Below are positions 9,101 through 18,439 of a stretch of DNA of 64,000 bases, one piece after another (the first letter of the stretch is position 1; each line of letters opens with the position of its first letter). The notes under the pieces were generated by a model. It saw nothing but the letters and a program-made list of their open reading frames with translations. It made no database searches and was not told the origin of the DNA. The DNA lies in the NCBI GenBank assembly GCA_013389015.1, contig JACAEE010000034.1:1-64000 (forward strand). Reading direction: 5' to 3'. A program made the position numbers and the translations under genes. The stretch comes from Hydrogenophilaceae bacterium. Its GTDB lineage: Bacteria; Pseudomonadota; Alphaproteobacteria; Caulobacterales; Aquidulcibacteraceae.

Positions 9101-11146
9101 GCCGCGCGCCGCCACGCGCGCGCCGTTGGCGTTGACGGCGATGACGTCGAAATTGGCCGTTCCGTTGTGCCTGACGGCGCGATTGTCGAAGCGCTGGCGC
9201 ACGCCAAGATAGCGGTTTGAGAGCCGCACGGGCGCGGAAAAGCTCTCGCGCACCACGCGCCCGCCCGGATCTTGCACGCTCGCCACCAGCCGCGCGCGCA
9301 GCGGCAGCGTCGTCTGCGGCGGATCGTCGATGCCGGCGATGATCTGCGCGTGGCCGTCGCCGTCCGTCGTCGTTTCCGGGAGCTGGAAGAACCGCTCCTC
9401 GAAGCTCTCATCCTCGACGCCGAACGTGTACTGGCGGAAGCTCGGGAACGGGTTCGGATCAATCTGCAGGCGGCCCTCCGCCGTCACCTGCAGCCCGGAG
9501 CCCGGCGCGCCATAGAGGAAGTCGGCTTGCACGTCGATGGCGCGGCGCTGCGACCCGATGATCGGCGTCTCATCCGCGGTGATCTGGACGCGCAGACGCT
9601 GCGGCACGAAGTCTTCGATCGACCACGACGTCTGCCCCGCCGCTTGCTCCTGCCCGTCGACGATGAGTTCGGCGCGCCAGACCCCGCGCGGCGCGCCGCG
9701 GTCCATCGCGATGTTCCTGGCGACGCCGCCGGCGCGCTCGGCCGCGTTCAGGCGCAGCCGCCGCGCTTCGGTGCCGTTCGGGCGATAGACGACGAGCGTG
9801 GACGGCCGGTCCGAGATGGCGCGCCCGGCGATGTCGCGGATGAGGCCCATCAGGCGCACGGTCTCGCCAGGGCGATAGATTCCGCGCTCGGTGTAGAGGA
9901 ACGCGTCGATGTCGCCCGGCGGGGTGCGCCCGTCGATGCCGCGTTCCGAAAGGTCGAGCGCGCCGGTGTCGAGATCGAGCGCGGCGAAATCGCCGTCGCG
10001 GCTGTACGCCATCACGTAGCGCGGCCGCGCCGGCCCTTCGCCTTCGGTCAGCGCACGGCCGAACCGGACATGGCCGTTGGAATCGGTCTGCGCGCGCGCC
10101 AATTCGTCATTGTTCTGCGCGATCAGCGTAAGCGTGACGCCGCTCATCGTGTCGGCGCTGGAAAGCCCGCGCACCACGACGTCAAGCCCGTCCGCGCCGG
10201 TGAAGGTCTGCAGCGCCATGTCGGTGTACATGATCCAGCGATAGGCGCCGGCCGGGCGGTCGGTGTCGCCGCCGGTCTGGCCCGCGCCCGGCGTGCCGTC
10301 GATCAGGCGCACGACGTACGCGCCCGGTCGGCGGTCCTCCAGAACCGCGCCGAGCGGAAAGACCGTCGTGACCGCCTGATTGCGCCGCTCGCGGGCGCGC
10401 GCGACGTCGATCTCGCCTTCATAGACCTTCACGCCGACGTCGGAGGCTTCGTATTCGAGCGACCAATAGCCGTAGCCGCCTTCCTCGATGATCTCCCCGA
10501 CATTGAGCCCGCGCTGCGAGAGGATCCTGTCGTTCACACGCAGCACCTGGATCTTGATCGTCGAGACATTGACCGTCTCGATGGCGAGCCCATCGGCTTC
10601 GCTGCGCGGCAGGATCACGCCGTCGCCGACGAAGCCGACATAGGCCGGCCGGTCGCCGAACGAGAGCGTGAAGGTCTCGTCGCGCGCCGTGCGCTCGCCG
10701 CTGGTGGACAGGAGGCCTCGGCGGATGGTGACCTGGCGGTCCGGTTCGAAGGGCAGGCCCGAAAGGCACATCAGCGTATCCGACGCCTCGACCTGCACCT
10801 GCGCTTCGGGCTCGATCACGAGATAGTCGCGCAGATTGATGTCGCCGCCGGCGGCGATCGGCTTGGTGAATTCGAGGCACGCACGCGGCGTGGCCGTCGA
10901 CGTGTCGATGCGCACATTCATGAACGCCATGCCGGCGGGGCGATCCGCCGGCGCGCGCGGCTCGTCGGCGGCGCGGATCGGGTCGGGGCCCTGGAGCGCC
11001 ATCGCGGAAAGCGGCGCCGGTCCACGCGCGCCGCCGGTGAGCGCCATGCTGCCGACCGCCCCGCCCCACACGCCGACCAGCAGGAAAAGCCCGCAGGCGA
11101 TGATCCAGTTGGCGTTTGCGGTCACGAATTGTTTGAATTTGTCCAC
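6164..11146 (-). CDS. Bacterial alpha-2-macroglobulin (thioester type)
   Basis: 1660 residues from the GTG at 11146, which has GGGAGG upstream; the 2063-aa track ORF adds a non-coding leader. The length matches the large bacterial class (about 1650). A hydrophobic anchor ([16 protein letters not shown]) near residues 15-30 replaces the lipobox seen in enterobacterial members, so it is probably tethered to the inner membrane facing the periplasm. MG domains with [15 protein letters not shown] precede the complement-like helical domain, which holds the thioester motif YGCTEQ at about residue 1189. It is predicted to trap attacking proteases covalently. It is translationally coupled to pbpC, the classic macroglobulin-PBP1C pair thought to protect and repair the wall. 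Confidence 0.93.
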   Translation of the reverse strand: MDKFKQFVTANANWIIACGLFLLVGVWGGAVGSMALTGGARGPAPLSAMALQGPDPIRAADEPRAPADRPAGMAFMNVRIDTSTATPRACLEFTKPIAAGGDINLRDYLVIEPEAQVQVEASDTLMCLSGLPFEPDRQVTIRRGLLSTSGERTARDETFTLSFGDRPAYVGFVGDGVILPRSEADGLAIETVNVSTIKIQVLRVNDRILSQRGLNVGEIIEEGGYGYWSLEYEASDVGVKVYEGEIDVARARERRNQAVTTVFPLGAVLEDRRPGAYVVRLIDGTPGAGQTGGDTDRPAGAYRWIMYTDMALQTFTGADGLDVVVRGLSSADTMSGVTLTLIAQNNDELARAQTDSNGHVRFGRALTEGEGPARPRYVMAYSRDGDFAALDLDTGALDLSERGIDGRTPPGDIDAFLYTERGIYRPGETVRLMGLIRDIAGRAISDRPSTLVVYRPNGTEARRLRLNAAERAGGVARNIAMDRGAPRGVWRAELIVDGQEQAAGQTSWSIEDFVPQRLRVQITADETPIIGSQRRAIDVQADFLYGAPGSGLQVTAEGRLQIDPNPFPSFRQYTFGVEDESFEERFFQLPETTTDGDGHAQIIAGIDDPPQTTLPLRARLVASVQDPGGRVVRESFSAPVRLSNRYLGVRQRFDNRAVRHNGTANFDVIAVNANGARVAARGVSWTLVREDWSYDWYLDNGRWRWRRTGRDVPIAGGTTDIAANAPVRISRGGLDHGSYRLIVRDGQGAETSSRFYAGWGGGEDSDTPDMVTVAGPSEPVRAGRRADIQIRAPYAGEAQVVVATDRVLSMRTVSVAAEGATISLPVEESWGGGAYVLVTVMTPRDPANLPVPRRAIGVTYVPVDTGSRTMEVAVGEGLGVVRPRQTINVPIAIENMPRGETVNVMLAAVDEGILQLTKYESPNPSEHFFGRRALGVLVRDDYGRLLNPNLGAPSRPRQGGDSLGGEGLTVVPTKTVSLFTNAYEVGRNGRVTVPLDVPDFNGRLRIMAVAWSNSAVGEGEHALVVRDPVVAELVLPRFLAPGDEALATLTVDNVEGAAGTYQTAFAATGAARTTAQAERMRLQRRQRGTARVAITAPAAGLGQVQLTLTGPAGFERVVREYSIQARAPYLPITETQIEEQAPNVSYRPPTDVLARFAPREGSLVVSYSALAGLDPAPLLAQLERYPYGCTEQLVSTSMPLLYFNAVAQAVGRAQDQRLRRRVQDAITRILDRQGADGAIGLWRANDASSTPWVGAYAVDFLVRAKAQGYIVPDAALELAYAALRRVARLNDFAGVAYDFEVYRWPGSNDTEELLRSRSAAYALYVLAKAGQADIGQLRYFHDTPLRNEPSPLARAQIGAALAHLGDRARARNAFRLAEQAIGYENTGDWYQTPLRDLTGVIALAAEAGETATVSRLRARLTRMEREPEAMMTQEQAQTLLAVNALSRAAGPVNVSLNGAAGAGRRVTADAAQLARGLVFRNDGRGAVWRTLTLQGPPREAPPAVSAGYSLDKTVYTLDGRVANLGELRQGDRVIVSISGQPAGVRMFPTVLVDLLPAGLEIESVLGPQDGVQPDYYGGGQRNGPFAFLGVISYARIAEARDDRFVAAADIRNTSFRFAYVARAVTAGSFTMPPAQVEDMYRPGVYARTSVGRIAIAPPGG

Positions 11147-11341
11147 CGCCGCCTCCCTCGCGCCGCCGCGCTGGCTTCGGCGCGAGCTTTGCCCGACCTC
11201 CAGGCGGCCTTCAAGTTCGGCCATGACACTTTGGCAAGATTTGGCATGACGCCGCGTCTCGGCGGCGCCTGAGCGGTTGCGCCGAACCCGGACGAACCGC
11301 CGAGATTGCGCGCGCAGGGCAGCCGGGCGCATGGTGCGCTC

Positions 11342-12559
11342 ATGTCTGACGCCGCTTCCCTCGACGCCGCCGACCCCTTGCGCCGGTTCCGCGACGCCTT
11401 CGAGCTGCCGCGCGGAATCGTCTATCTCGCGGGCCACTCGTTGGGGCCGGTATCGAAAGCCGTCGTCGCCCGCGTCGCTCAGGCGGTGCAGAACGAATGG
11501 GGCCACGGGCTCGTCGGCGCCTGGAACACGGCCGACTGGATCGGCGCGCCGCAGCGCCTGGGCGCCAAGATCGCGCCGCTGATCGGCGCGCGGTCGGACG
11601 AAGTGATCGTCGCCGATTCCGTCTCGGTCAATCTGTTCAAGCTGGCTGGCGCGCTCTTGGCCGCCGCGCCGGGGCGCAAGGCCATCCTCGTCGAGGGCGG
11701 CGAGTTCCCCACCGACATGCATATCGCTCAGGGCCTCGCGGCGCTCGCCCGCGCCAAGGTCCGCTTCGCCAGGAAGGGAACGCTCGCCGAGCGCATCGAC
11801 GCGCGCACCGGCGTGATCATCGTCTCGCACGTGCACTACCGTGACGCGTCCGTGCGCGACATGGCGGCGCTGACCGCCCAGGCGCACGCCGCCGGCGCCG
11901 AGATCGTGTGGGATCTCTCCCACTCGGTCGGCGCCATCGACGTCGATCTGGCCGGCGCCGGGGCCCGCTTCGCGGTGGGCTGCACCTACAAATATCTCAA
12001 CGGAGGCCCCGGCGGCCCCGCCTTCCTCTATGTCGCGCGCGACCATCAGGAGCGCCTCGCCAACCCGATCTCCGGCTGGCTCGGCCATGCCGATCCGTTC
12101 GCCTTCGCCGATCGCTACGAGCCCGCGCCCGGCGCGCAGCGCTTCGTCTCCGGCACGCCCCCGATCCTCGCCTACGCCGCGCTCGAAGCGGCTCTCGACC
12201 TCATGGCCGAGGCCCCGGGCGCCTTGCGCCGGGCGAAATCGCAGGCGCTGTCCGAGCGCTTCCTCGCCCGCGTCTTCGCCAAGAAGCGCCCCGGCCTCCA
12301 GCTGATCAGCCCAGCCGATCCCGCCCGGCGCGGCGGTCACGTCACGCTGAAACACAAGGACGCCTACGCCGTCGTCAAGGCGCTGATCGCGCGCGGCGTG
12401 ATCGGCGACTTCCGCGCGCCCGACGCCATGCGCTTCGCCTTCCCCGCCCTAACGCTGACCTATGGTGAAGCCGACGCGGCGGCGGACGCGCTGATCGAGG
12501 TGCTCAAAACCGGCGTCTATCGCGATCCGGCCTTCACAGTTTCCGCCAAGGTGACTTGA
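11342..12559 (+). CDS. kynU: Kynureninase
   Basis: 405 residues from ATG 11342 (the track ORF adds 12 upstream residues). It is a PLP-dependent fold-type I enzyme that cleaves kynurenine to anthranilate and alanine in tryptophan breakdown. Visible features are the opening LPRGIVYLAGHSLGP, the substrate region HVHYRDASVRDM, the PLP aspartate segment EIVWDLSHSVGAIDVDL, and the Schiff-base lysine in GCTYKYLNGGPGGPAF, all in the order and length expected for the family. No kynA or kynB gene is visible beside it. It is divergent from the macroglobulin gene over a 195 bp intergenic region. Confidence 0.92.
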   Translation: MSDAASLDAADPLRRFRDAFELPRGIVYLAGHSLGPVSKAVVARVAQAVQNEWGHGLVGAWNTADWIGAPQRLGAKIAPLIGARSDEVIVADSVSVNLFKLAGALLAAAPGRKAILVEGGEFPTDMHIAQGLAALARAKVRFARKGTLAERIDARTGVIIVSHVHYRDASVRDMAALTAQAHAAGAEIVWDLSHSVGAIDVDLAGAGARFAVGCTYKYLNGGPGGPAFLYVARDHQERLANPISGWLGHADPFAFADRYEPAPGAQRFVSGTPPILAYAALEAALDLMAEAPGALRRAKSQALSERFLARVFAKKRPGLQLISPADPARRGGHVTLKHKDAYAVVKALIARGVIGDFRAPDAMRFAFPALTLTYGEADAAADALIEVLKTGVYRDPAFTVSAKVT

Positions 12560-12612
12560 CGCTCCTGTCACGCTCTTCTTCTTAGGCGCAACGAGAAAAC
12601 GAGGAGGACGTC

Positions 12613-14370
12613 TTGGGCGCAGTCGAACAAGCGCCGGCTCAGGCCGGCTTTCCCGCGATGTCGATCGCGCAAGCCCACGCGCTGCTCAATCAGCCGGGCA
12701 GCCCGTTCGAGGTCGAGGAGCGTGAGATCCGGGGCGTTCGCCTGAAGACCTGGAAGAACGCGCCGCCGACCTTGCGCGAACTCTTCGCCGCCACAGCCCA
12801 ATGGCCCGACCGGGATCACCTCGTCTACGAGAACGAGCGCGTCACCTTTCGCGCCCTGAACAACGCCGTCGCCAAGCTCGCCGCCCAGCTCGCCGCCGAC
12901 GGCGTCCGCAAGGGCGACCGCGTCGCCATCATTATGCGCAACGTCCCGGAATGGCCGGTCGCATTCTGGGCCTGCGTGCATCTGGGCGCCATCGCCACGC
13001 CGCTCAATGCGTGGTGGACGGGGCCGGAGCTCGAATACGGCCTCACCGATTCCGGGGCCAAGATCGCGATCGTCGATTCCGAGCGGTGGGAGCGCATGCG
13101 CGAGCACGTCGACGCCTGTCCCGCCCTGACCAAGGTCTATGTCTCGCGCCTCTCCGATGACGTCGCCGACCCGCGCGTCACGCGCCTGGAGAGCATCATC
13201 GGCGGCCCTAACGACTACGCCGCGATCCCTGCAGCGCCTCTGCCGCAGACTCCGCTCGATCCCGACGATGATGCGGTGATCTTCTACACCTCGGGCACCA
13301 CCGGAAAGCCCAAGGGGGCGATCATCACCCATCGCAACATCATCTCCAACATCTTCAACGCCATGAACGCGCAGGCGCGCGCCTTCCTGCGCCGCGGCGA
13401 AGCGCCCCCTGCGCCCGATCCGCAGGCGCCGCAGAAAGCCGTGCTGCTCTCGGTGCCGTTCTTCCACGCGACCGGCTGCTTCGCCGTGCTGTGCCCCCAC
13501 GCCATGAGCGGCGGCAAGATCGTGCTGCAGCGCCGCTGGGACGTGGATGCGGCGCTGCCACTGATCGAGAAGGAGCGCATCAACCAAGCCGGCGGCGTGC
13601 CCACGATCGCCTGGCAGATTCTCGAGCATCCGAAGTTCAACGACTACGATCTCTCCTCGCTGGAGACGATCTCCTATGGCGGGGCGCCCTCGGCGCCGGA
13701 GCTTGTGCGCCGCATCCGCGAGCGCTTCCCGCAAGCCAAGCCCGGCCAGGGCTGGGGCATGACCGAAACCTCCGCCACCGCAACCAGCAATTTCGCGGAA
13801 GACTATGAGCGCAAGCCCGCAAGCTGCGGCGTGCCGTCCTTGACCGGCGAAGCCAAGGTCGTCGGCCCGGACGGACGGACGCTCGGCCCCGACGAAGTCG
13901 GCGAACTCTGGTATCGCGGCCCGATCGTCGTGCGCGGCTATTGGCAAAAGCCGCAGGCGACGGCCGAGACTTTCGTCGATGGCTGGGTGAAGACCGGCGA
14001 TCTCGCGCGCATCGACGAGGAAGGCTTCATCTATATCGTCGACCGCGCCAAGGACATGCTGATCCGCGGCGGCGAAAACATCTATTGCGTGGAAGTGGAG
14101 AACGCCCTCTACGACCACCCGGCCGTGATGGACGCCGCGGTCATCGGCCTGCCGCACAAGACGCTCGGCGAAGAACCCGCGGCGGTGGTGACGCTCAAGC
14201 CAGAGATGCACGCCGACGAACAGGAGCTGCGCCACTGGGTCTCCCAGCGTCTCGCCGCGTTCAAGGTCCCCGTGCGCATCGCGTTCTGGCCGGAGACGCT
14301 GCCGCGAAACGCCAACGGCAAGATCATGAAGCCGGAGCTGAAGAAGGCGTTCCCCGACGCGTTCGGCTAA
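12613..14370 (+). CDS. AMP-dependent acyl-CoA synthetase
   Basis: 585 residues from the TTG at 12613, chosen because GAGGAGG lies 5 nt upstream; the first ATG is at 12658. The ANL-superfamily core is clear: P-loop-like YTSGTTGKPKGAIITH, the A5 motif GWGMTETSATATSNF, the A7 motif YIVDRAKDMLIRGGENIY and the C-terminal PRNANGKIMKPEL lysine motif. It activates a carboxylic acid, most likely a medium/long-chain or branched fatty acid, through an acyl-adenylate to an acyl-CoA. It lies upstream of a crotonase gene, consistent with beta-oxidation-type metabolism. The chain-length specificity is not readable from sequence. Confidence 0.9.
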   Translation: MGAVEQAPAQAGFPAMSIAQAHALLNQPGSPFEVEEREIRGVRLKTWKNAPPTLRELFAATAQWPDRDHLVYENERVTFRALNNAVAKLAAQLAADGVRKGDRVAIIMRNVPEWPVAFWACVHLGAIATPLNAWWTGPELEYGLTDSGAKIAIVDSERWERMREHVDACPALTKVYVSRLSDDVADPRVTRLESIIGGPNDYAAIPAAPLPQTPLDPDDDAVIFYTSGTTGKPKGAIITHRNIISNIFNAMNAQARAFLRRGEAPPAPDPQAPQKAVLLSVPFFHATGCFAVLCPHAMSGGKIVLQRRWDVDAALPLIEKERINQAGGVPTIAWQILEHPKFNDYDLSSLETISYGGAPSAPELVRRIRERFPQAKPGQGWGMTETSATATSNFAEDYERKPASCGVPSLTGEAKVVGPDGRTLGPDEVGELWYRGPIVVRGYWQKPQATAETFVDGWVKTGDLARIDEEGFIYIVDRAKDMLIRGGENIYCVEVENALYDHPAVMDAAVIGLPHKTLGEEPAAVVTLKPEMHADEQELRHWVSQRLAAFKVPVRIAFWPETLPRNANGKIMKPELKKAFPDAFG

Positions 14371-14506
14371 GGCCTTGCTCCCTCGCTCACGGGATCGAGA
14401 ATCGCGGCTATGGATGGGGGCGACTGAACTCGCGCTTCCCGGCGGCGGCCAAATTCGGCTCTATCAGCCGCTACACCCCGGCGCGATCAAGGTGTAAGAC
14501 GACCAC

Positions 14507-15280
14507 ATGGTCCTGCTCATCGAACGCGACGGCCCGGTCGCCGTCGTGACGCTCAATCGCCCCGAAGCCATGAACGCGCTGTCGCGCGAACTGCGCGCCG
14601 CCATCGCGCGTGCGTTCAAGGAACTTGATCACGACGAGAGCGTCCGCGCCATCGTGCTGACCGGCGCCGGCAAGGCGTTCACCGCAGGCCTCGATCTCAA
14701 GGAGCTGGCGAGCGGCGGCCGCGTGGTGGAGGACGCCAATCCCACGGACCACGACCGCGATCCCGTCCGTGCGCTGACGAAATGCCGAAAGCCGATCATC
14801 GGCGCGATCAATGGCGCCGCCATCACCGGCGGGTTCGAGATCGCGCTGGCCTGCGACATCCTCTACGCCTCCACCAACGCCCGCTTCGCCGACACCCACG
14901 CGCGCGTCGGCATCCTGCCCGGCTGGGGGCTCTCCCAAAAGCTCTCCCGCCTCGTCGGCATTCATCGCGCCAAGGAGATCTCGCTCTCCGGCAATTTCAT
15001 CGATGCGGAAACCGCGCGCGATTGGGGCCTCGTCAATCGCGTGTTCGAGCCGGCCGAGCTGCTGCCCGCCGCGATCAAGCTCGCCCAGGACATCGCGACC
15101 GTGCCGGCCGACAAGGTCGAAGCCTATAAGCGCCTGATCGACGACGGCTTCGGCATGAAGTTCGAGAAGGCGCTGAAATACGAAACCAAGTTCACCGCAT
15201 CGCTGAACGCCGCCGTTACTGCGGACTCAATCGCCGAGGCCCGCGAAACCGTAATGGCCCGCGGCCGCAAGCAGAAATAG
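14507..15280 (+). CDS. Enoyl-CoA hydratase/isomerase family protein
   Basis: 257 residues, the normal crotonase length. Substrate-binding motifs are present: LNRPEAMNALSRELR, the oxyanion-hole region ITGGFEIALACDILYAS and GAGKAFTAGLDLKEL. The first catalytic glutamate of hydratases aligns with a histidine here (FADTHARVGILPGWG), while the second is retained (AKEISLSGNF). This pattern occurs in some crotonases annotated as enoyl-CoA hydratases, so the exact reaction is uncertain. The gene lies 136 bp after the acyl-CoA ligase and converges with the next one. Confidence 0.87.
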   Translation: MVLLIERDGPVAVVTLNRPEAMNALSRELRAAIARAFKELDHDESVRAIVLTGAGKAFTAGLDLKELASGGRVVEDANPTDHDRDPVRALTKCRKPIIGAINGAAITGGFEIALACDILYASTNARFADTHARVGILPGWGLSQKLSRLVGIHRAKEISLSGNFIDAETARDWGLVNRVFEPAELLPAAIKLAQDIATVPADKVEAYKRLIDDGFGMKFEKALKYETKFTASLNAAVTADSIAEARETVMARGRKQK

Positions 15281-15281
15281 C

Positions 15282-15767
15282 TTACGGCTGTTCCTCGCCC
15301 CTCAAGGGCGGAATCGCCTGCCAATCGACCCCGAGTTCGGCGAGCCGCTGGACATAGCGCAGCACCGCGCGATGGCCCTCCTCCAGGAGGTGCTGCGCGA
15401 ACGGATTGTCGAGCTCCTGGGTGATCCGCACGCGGTCCTCTTCATCCACACGCAGCACGCCCATTGCGGCCAGTTCGCTCGTCTTGCGGCGCACCGTCTC
15501 GCGCGGCAGCCCGAGCTTGTCGGCGATCATCCGTCGCGAAATCGAGCCGCGCACCGATTCGGGCGGCTTTGGCGCATGCAACACTTCACGCGGCGTCGCG
15601 GGATCGAGCACGAAGGGACGCATCGTCGCCTCGTTGACGCAGGCCACGATCAGCAGGCTCTCCAGATCGACCGGAAAGTACGTGCGCGCAGCGTGCACGA
15701 GGTCGAGCAACAGCTCACTGCCCGCGAAAGAGAGCGGCCGGACGTGCGGCGGCAATAGTTCGGTCAT
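15282..15767 (-). CDS. Winged-helix transcription regulator (unclassified)
   Basis: 161 residues. The middle region SRRMIADKLGLPRETVRRKTSELAAMGVLRVDEEDRV is a typical helix-turn-helix plus wing that resembles GntR/Crp-type winged helices. The N-terminal half, with VHAARTYFPVDLESLLIVACVNEATM, is helical and of unknown ligand class. The C-terminal tail is short. It converges on the crotonase gene (1 bp gap) and is divergent from the amino-acid permease, so it could regulate the latter. No ligand can be named. Confidence 0.7.
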   Translation of the reverse strand: MTELLPPHVRPLSFAGSELLLDLVHAARTYFPVDLESLLIVACVNEATMRPFVLDPATPREVLHAPKPPESVRGSISRRMIADKLGLPRETVRRKTSELAAMGVLRVDEEDRVRITQELDNPFAQHLLEEGHRAVLRYVQRLAELGVDWQAIPPLRGEEQP

Positions 15768-15891
15768 GCGGCAATTCCCGAAGCTAGTGTGCCGAAACCC
15801 AGGCCAGGGTCAAACGCGCTCGGCAGCCGCGCGCGCGGCGACGAAGGCCACGGATTGACGCGCCCCGCCTTCATCGCGCTCTATCGCGGCC

Positions 15892-17274
15892 ATGACCTCT
15901 CCCGCCGGCGATGCGCCGAAGCCCGCCGCGCCGGAACGCCATATCTCCACCGCCTATGTGGTCATGCTTGCGGTCGGCATGGTCGTCGGCGCCGGCATCT
16001 TCAAGGCGCCGGCGGATGCGGCCGCCGCAGCCGGCTCGGTCGCCTGGCTCTACGCAGCCTGGATCGGCGCGGGCCTCCTCACCCTCGCGGGCGCGCTCTG
16101 CTACGCCGAACTCGCCGCCGCCTTCCCCAACGCCGGCGGCGACTACCACTTTCTCGGCCTCGCCTACGGCAAGCGCGTCGCGTTCCTGTTCGCCTGGGGC
16201 CGCTTCGCGATCATCAATTCCGGCTCGATCGCCTTCCTCGGCTTCGTGATCGGGGACTATCTGAACGCCGTGCCGCAGTTTCACTTGGGGCCCGACGGGC
16301 CTGCGCTCTACGCCGCCGCCGCCGTGCTGGCGCTGACGCTGTTCAATCTGCGCAACGCGCGCAAGGACGTGGCCGCGAAGTATTCCGTCACTGGTCTTGA
16401 AGTGGCCGGCCTTGCGATCATGGGCGCGGCTGCATTGTGGCTGGCGCTGCGCGGCGTCGCGCCGCTCACGCCCATCGCGCCCCTCGCCGCGCCGCCGCCG
16501 GGATCGTTGGGGCTCGCGCTCGTCTTCGCGCTGCTGGCCTATGGCGGCTGGAGCGAACTCGCCACCCTCTCCGCTGAAGTGAAGGACGCCAAGAACGGCA
16601 TGGCGCGCGCGCTCATCACCTCCACGCTCGTGGTCATGGCGCTTTATGTCTTGGTGAACTGGGCCTTCCTGCGCGGCTTGGGATTCGAGGGCCTGGCGAC
16701 GAGCGCCGCGCCCGCCGCCGATCTCATGGCCCGCGCCTTCGGCGCCAACGCAGCGCTGATCATCGCGCTCGCCGTCGCCTGCGCGGCGATCACCTCGATC
16801 AACGCCACCATCATCGTCGGCGCGCGCACGACCTACGCGGCCGCGCGCGACTTTCCCGCGCTCGGCGCGCTGGGGCGGTGGGACGCGGGGCGCGGCATCC
16901 CCGCCGCGGCCACCTGGACGCAAGGCGCGATGGGCCTGGCGCTCGTGGCCCTGGGCGCCTGGACGCGCAACGGCTTCCAGACGACGGTCGACTACACCTT
17001 CCCCGCCTTCTGGTTGTTCCTGAGCCTGAGCGGGATCGCGCTTATCGTCCTGCGCGTCACGCGCCGCGACGCGCCGCGCCCGTTCAGGACGCCGCTCTAT
17101 CCGCTGACGCCGATCCTCTTCGTCGCGTCGAGCCTCTACATGCTCTGGTCGAGCCTCGCCTATATCGCGAGCCTGCCCAACGCCCGCATCGGCGCCTGGG
17201 TGGGCGTCGGCGTGTTGGCGCTGGGAGTTGTCGCGCTCGTCATTGTGGAACGCAGCACGAAGCGCAGCGCCTAG
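15892..17274 (+). CDS. APC-superfamily amino acid/polyamine permease
   Basis: 460 residues with about twelve hydrophobic segments. The first carries the APC signature AVGMVVGAGIFKAPADAAAA, where the G-x-G-I-F unwound helix binds the substrate backbone. A later motif, LLAYGGWSELATLSAEVKDAKNGMARAL, also matches the family. It probably imports or exchanges an amino acid across the inner membrane; the substrate cannot be read. The short hydrophilic N-terminus ends APERHIST. It is divergent from the winged-helix regulator, which may control it. Confidence 0.88.
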   Translation: MTSPAGDAPKPAAPERHISTAYVVMLAVGMVVGAGIFKAPADAAAAAGSVAWLYAAWIGAGLLTLAGALCYAELAAAFPNAGGDYHFLGLAYGKRVAFLFAWGRFAIINSGSIAFLGFVIGDYLNAVPQFHLGPDGPALYAAAAVLALTLFNLRNARKDVAAKYSVTGLEVAGLAIMGAAALWLALRGVAPLTPIAPLAAPPPGSLGLALVFALLAYGGWSELATLSAEVKDAKNGMARALITSTLVVMALYVLVNWAFLRGLGFEGLATSAAPAADLMARAFGANAALIIALAVACAAITSINATIIVGARTTYAAARDFPALGALGRWDAGRGIPAAATWTQGAMGLALVALGAWTRNGFQTTVDYTFPAFWLFLSLSGIALIVLRVTRRDAPRPFRTPLYPLTPILFVASSLYMLWSSLAYIASLPNARIGAWVGVGVLALGVVALVIVERSTKRSA

Positions 17275-17280
17275 CTTTTT

Positions 17281-17408
17281 CCCTTCTCCCGCATGGGCGG
17301 AAGAAGGCGGCCCGAAGGGCCGGATGAGGGTGGGCGTCAGACATGAAACGCGCCCCCTCATCCGTCAGCTTCGCCGCCACCTTCTCCCCCTCGCGGGGGA
17401 GAAGGGGA
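17281..17408. repeat. Inverted pair of palindromic intergenic repeats
   Basis: Arm 1 (CTTCTCCCGCATGGGCGG... GGCCGGATGAGGGTGGGCG, 17281-17336) and arm 2 (CGCCCCCTCATCCG... CTTCTCCCCCTCGCGGGGGAGAAG, 17350-17408) are inverse copies separated by a spacer of about 13 bp. This is the common alphaproteobacterial type built on a GGATGAGGGNGGGCG core. It lies between the permease and the convergent epoxide-hydrolase-like gene, where it could also help end both transcripts. Confidence 0.75.
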
Positions 17409-17416
17409 ACGAAACT

Positions 17417-18382
17417 TCAAAGATCCTTGAGCCATTCCACCAGCAGCGCGTTCACAGCCGCCGGCGCCTCCTGCTGCGTCCAGTGGCCGACGCCAGGCAG
17501 GATATGCGCGCCCCGCAGATCGGGAACCATCGGCTTCATCATCGCCACGATGTCGACGCCCGGAAACATTTTCAGCACCAGATCGCGCTCCCCGCCGATG
17601 AACAGCGCCGGCTGATCGATCGTCCGGGTACGGAACGGCGACAGGAACGCATGGTCGCGCCGGTGATTGCGGTAGCGGTTGAGCGGGCCGCGGAAGCCCG
17701 AACGCTCGAACTCGCCGACGAAATAGTCCTCATCGGCCTTCGTCAGCCAGGCGGGAAAGGGATCGGGGTTGGGCAAGCGGTGAAGCAGGGCGTCGCCGTG
17801 CTTCTTGTCCGGCGGCCACGTATTGTCCGGCGCTTCCCCGCAGATGGCGTAATAGAAACGGCGAAGGCCGTCGCGCACGTCGGCCTCGAGCTCCGCTTCC
17901 GCGACGCCCTCGGCCTGGAAATAGACCTGGTAGAAGAACCGCCCGTTCTTGGTGAAGACGGCCTCCGCCAGATCGAGCAGCGAGACCTCGCCCTGCGGCA
18001 CGTACGGCACCGAAAGCCCCGCCACCGCACGCACGCGCTCGGGAAACAGCAGCGCCGTGTTCCACGCGATCGGCGCGCCCCAATCGTGGCCCACGACCAC
18101 GGCCTTCCCGTTCGGCGAAAGCGCGGCGATCACGCCGGCGACGTCTTTCGTCAGCGTCTCCATGTCGTAGGCTTCGATCGCGTGCGGCTTGTCCGACCCG
18201 CCGTAGCCGCGCACATCGATGGCGCATGCGGTGAATCCCGCCTGCGCCACCGGCGCGAGCTGATGGCGCCACGAATACCAGCTCTCCGGGAAGCCGTGCA
18301 CGAACACGACCAGCGGCCCGCTCCCTTCGATCGCGGCGCGCACATTGATCCCGTTCGTCTCGATCATGCGGAAGCTCGGCAT
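17417..18382 (-). CDS. Alpha/beta hydrolase, epoxide-hydrolase-like
   Basis: 321 residues. The motifs are in the order found in soluble epoxide hydrolases: the oxyanion-hole HGFPESWYSWRHQL, the DVRGYGGSDKP loop, nucleophile VVGHDWGAPIAW (Asp within HDWG), acidic residues in the middle and the histidine motif GVGHWTQQEAP near the C-terminus. An Asp nucleophile points to epoxide or haloalkane hydrolysis rather than esterase activity; two lid tyrosines would be needed to confirm an epoxide hydrolase. It lies 57 bp after the DUF885-like gene and on the same strand. Confidence 0.85.
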   Translation of the reverse strand: MPSFRMIETNGINVRAAIEGSGPLVVFVHGFPESWYSWRHQLAPVAQAGFTACAIDVRGYGGSDKPHAIEAYDMETLTKDVAGVIAALSPNGKAVVVGHDWGAPIAWNTALLFPERVRAVAGLSVPYVPQGEVSLLDLAEAVFTKNGRFFYQVYFQAEGVAEAELEADVRDGLRRFYYAICGEAPDNTWPPDKKHGDALLHRLPNPDPFPAWLTKADEDYFVGEFERSGFRGPLNRYRNHRRDHAFLSPFRTRTIDQPALFIGGERDLVLKMFPGVDIVAMMKPMVPDLRGAHILPGVGHWTQQEAPAAVNALLVEWLKDL

Positions 18383-18439
18383 CGCAGGTTTCCTTCTTCT
18401 TGGACCGCGGCCTATCCAGGCCGCATGCGGAATGCTCGG

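Noticed and set aside
11147-12355. N-terminal extension of the macroglobulin ORF (2063 residues in the track)
   Set aside because: It overlaps the kynureninase gene on the other strand, lacks protein-like character, and the GTG at 11146 has a proper ribosome site followed by a membrane anchor.
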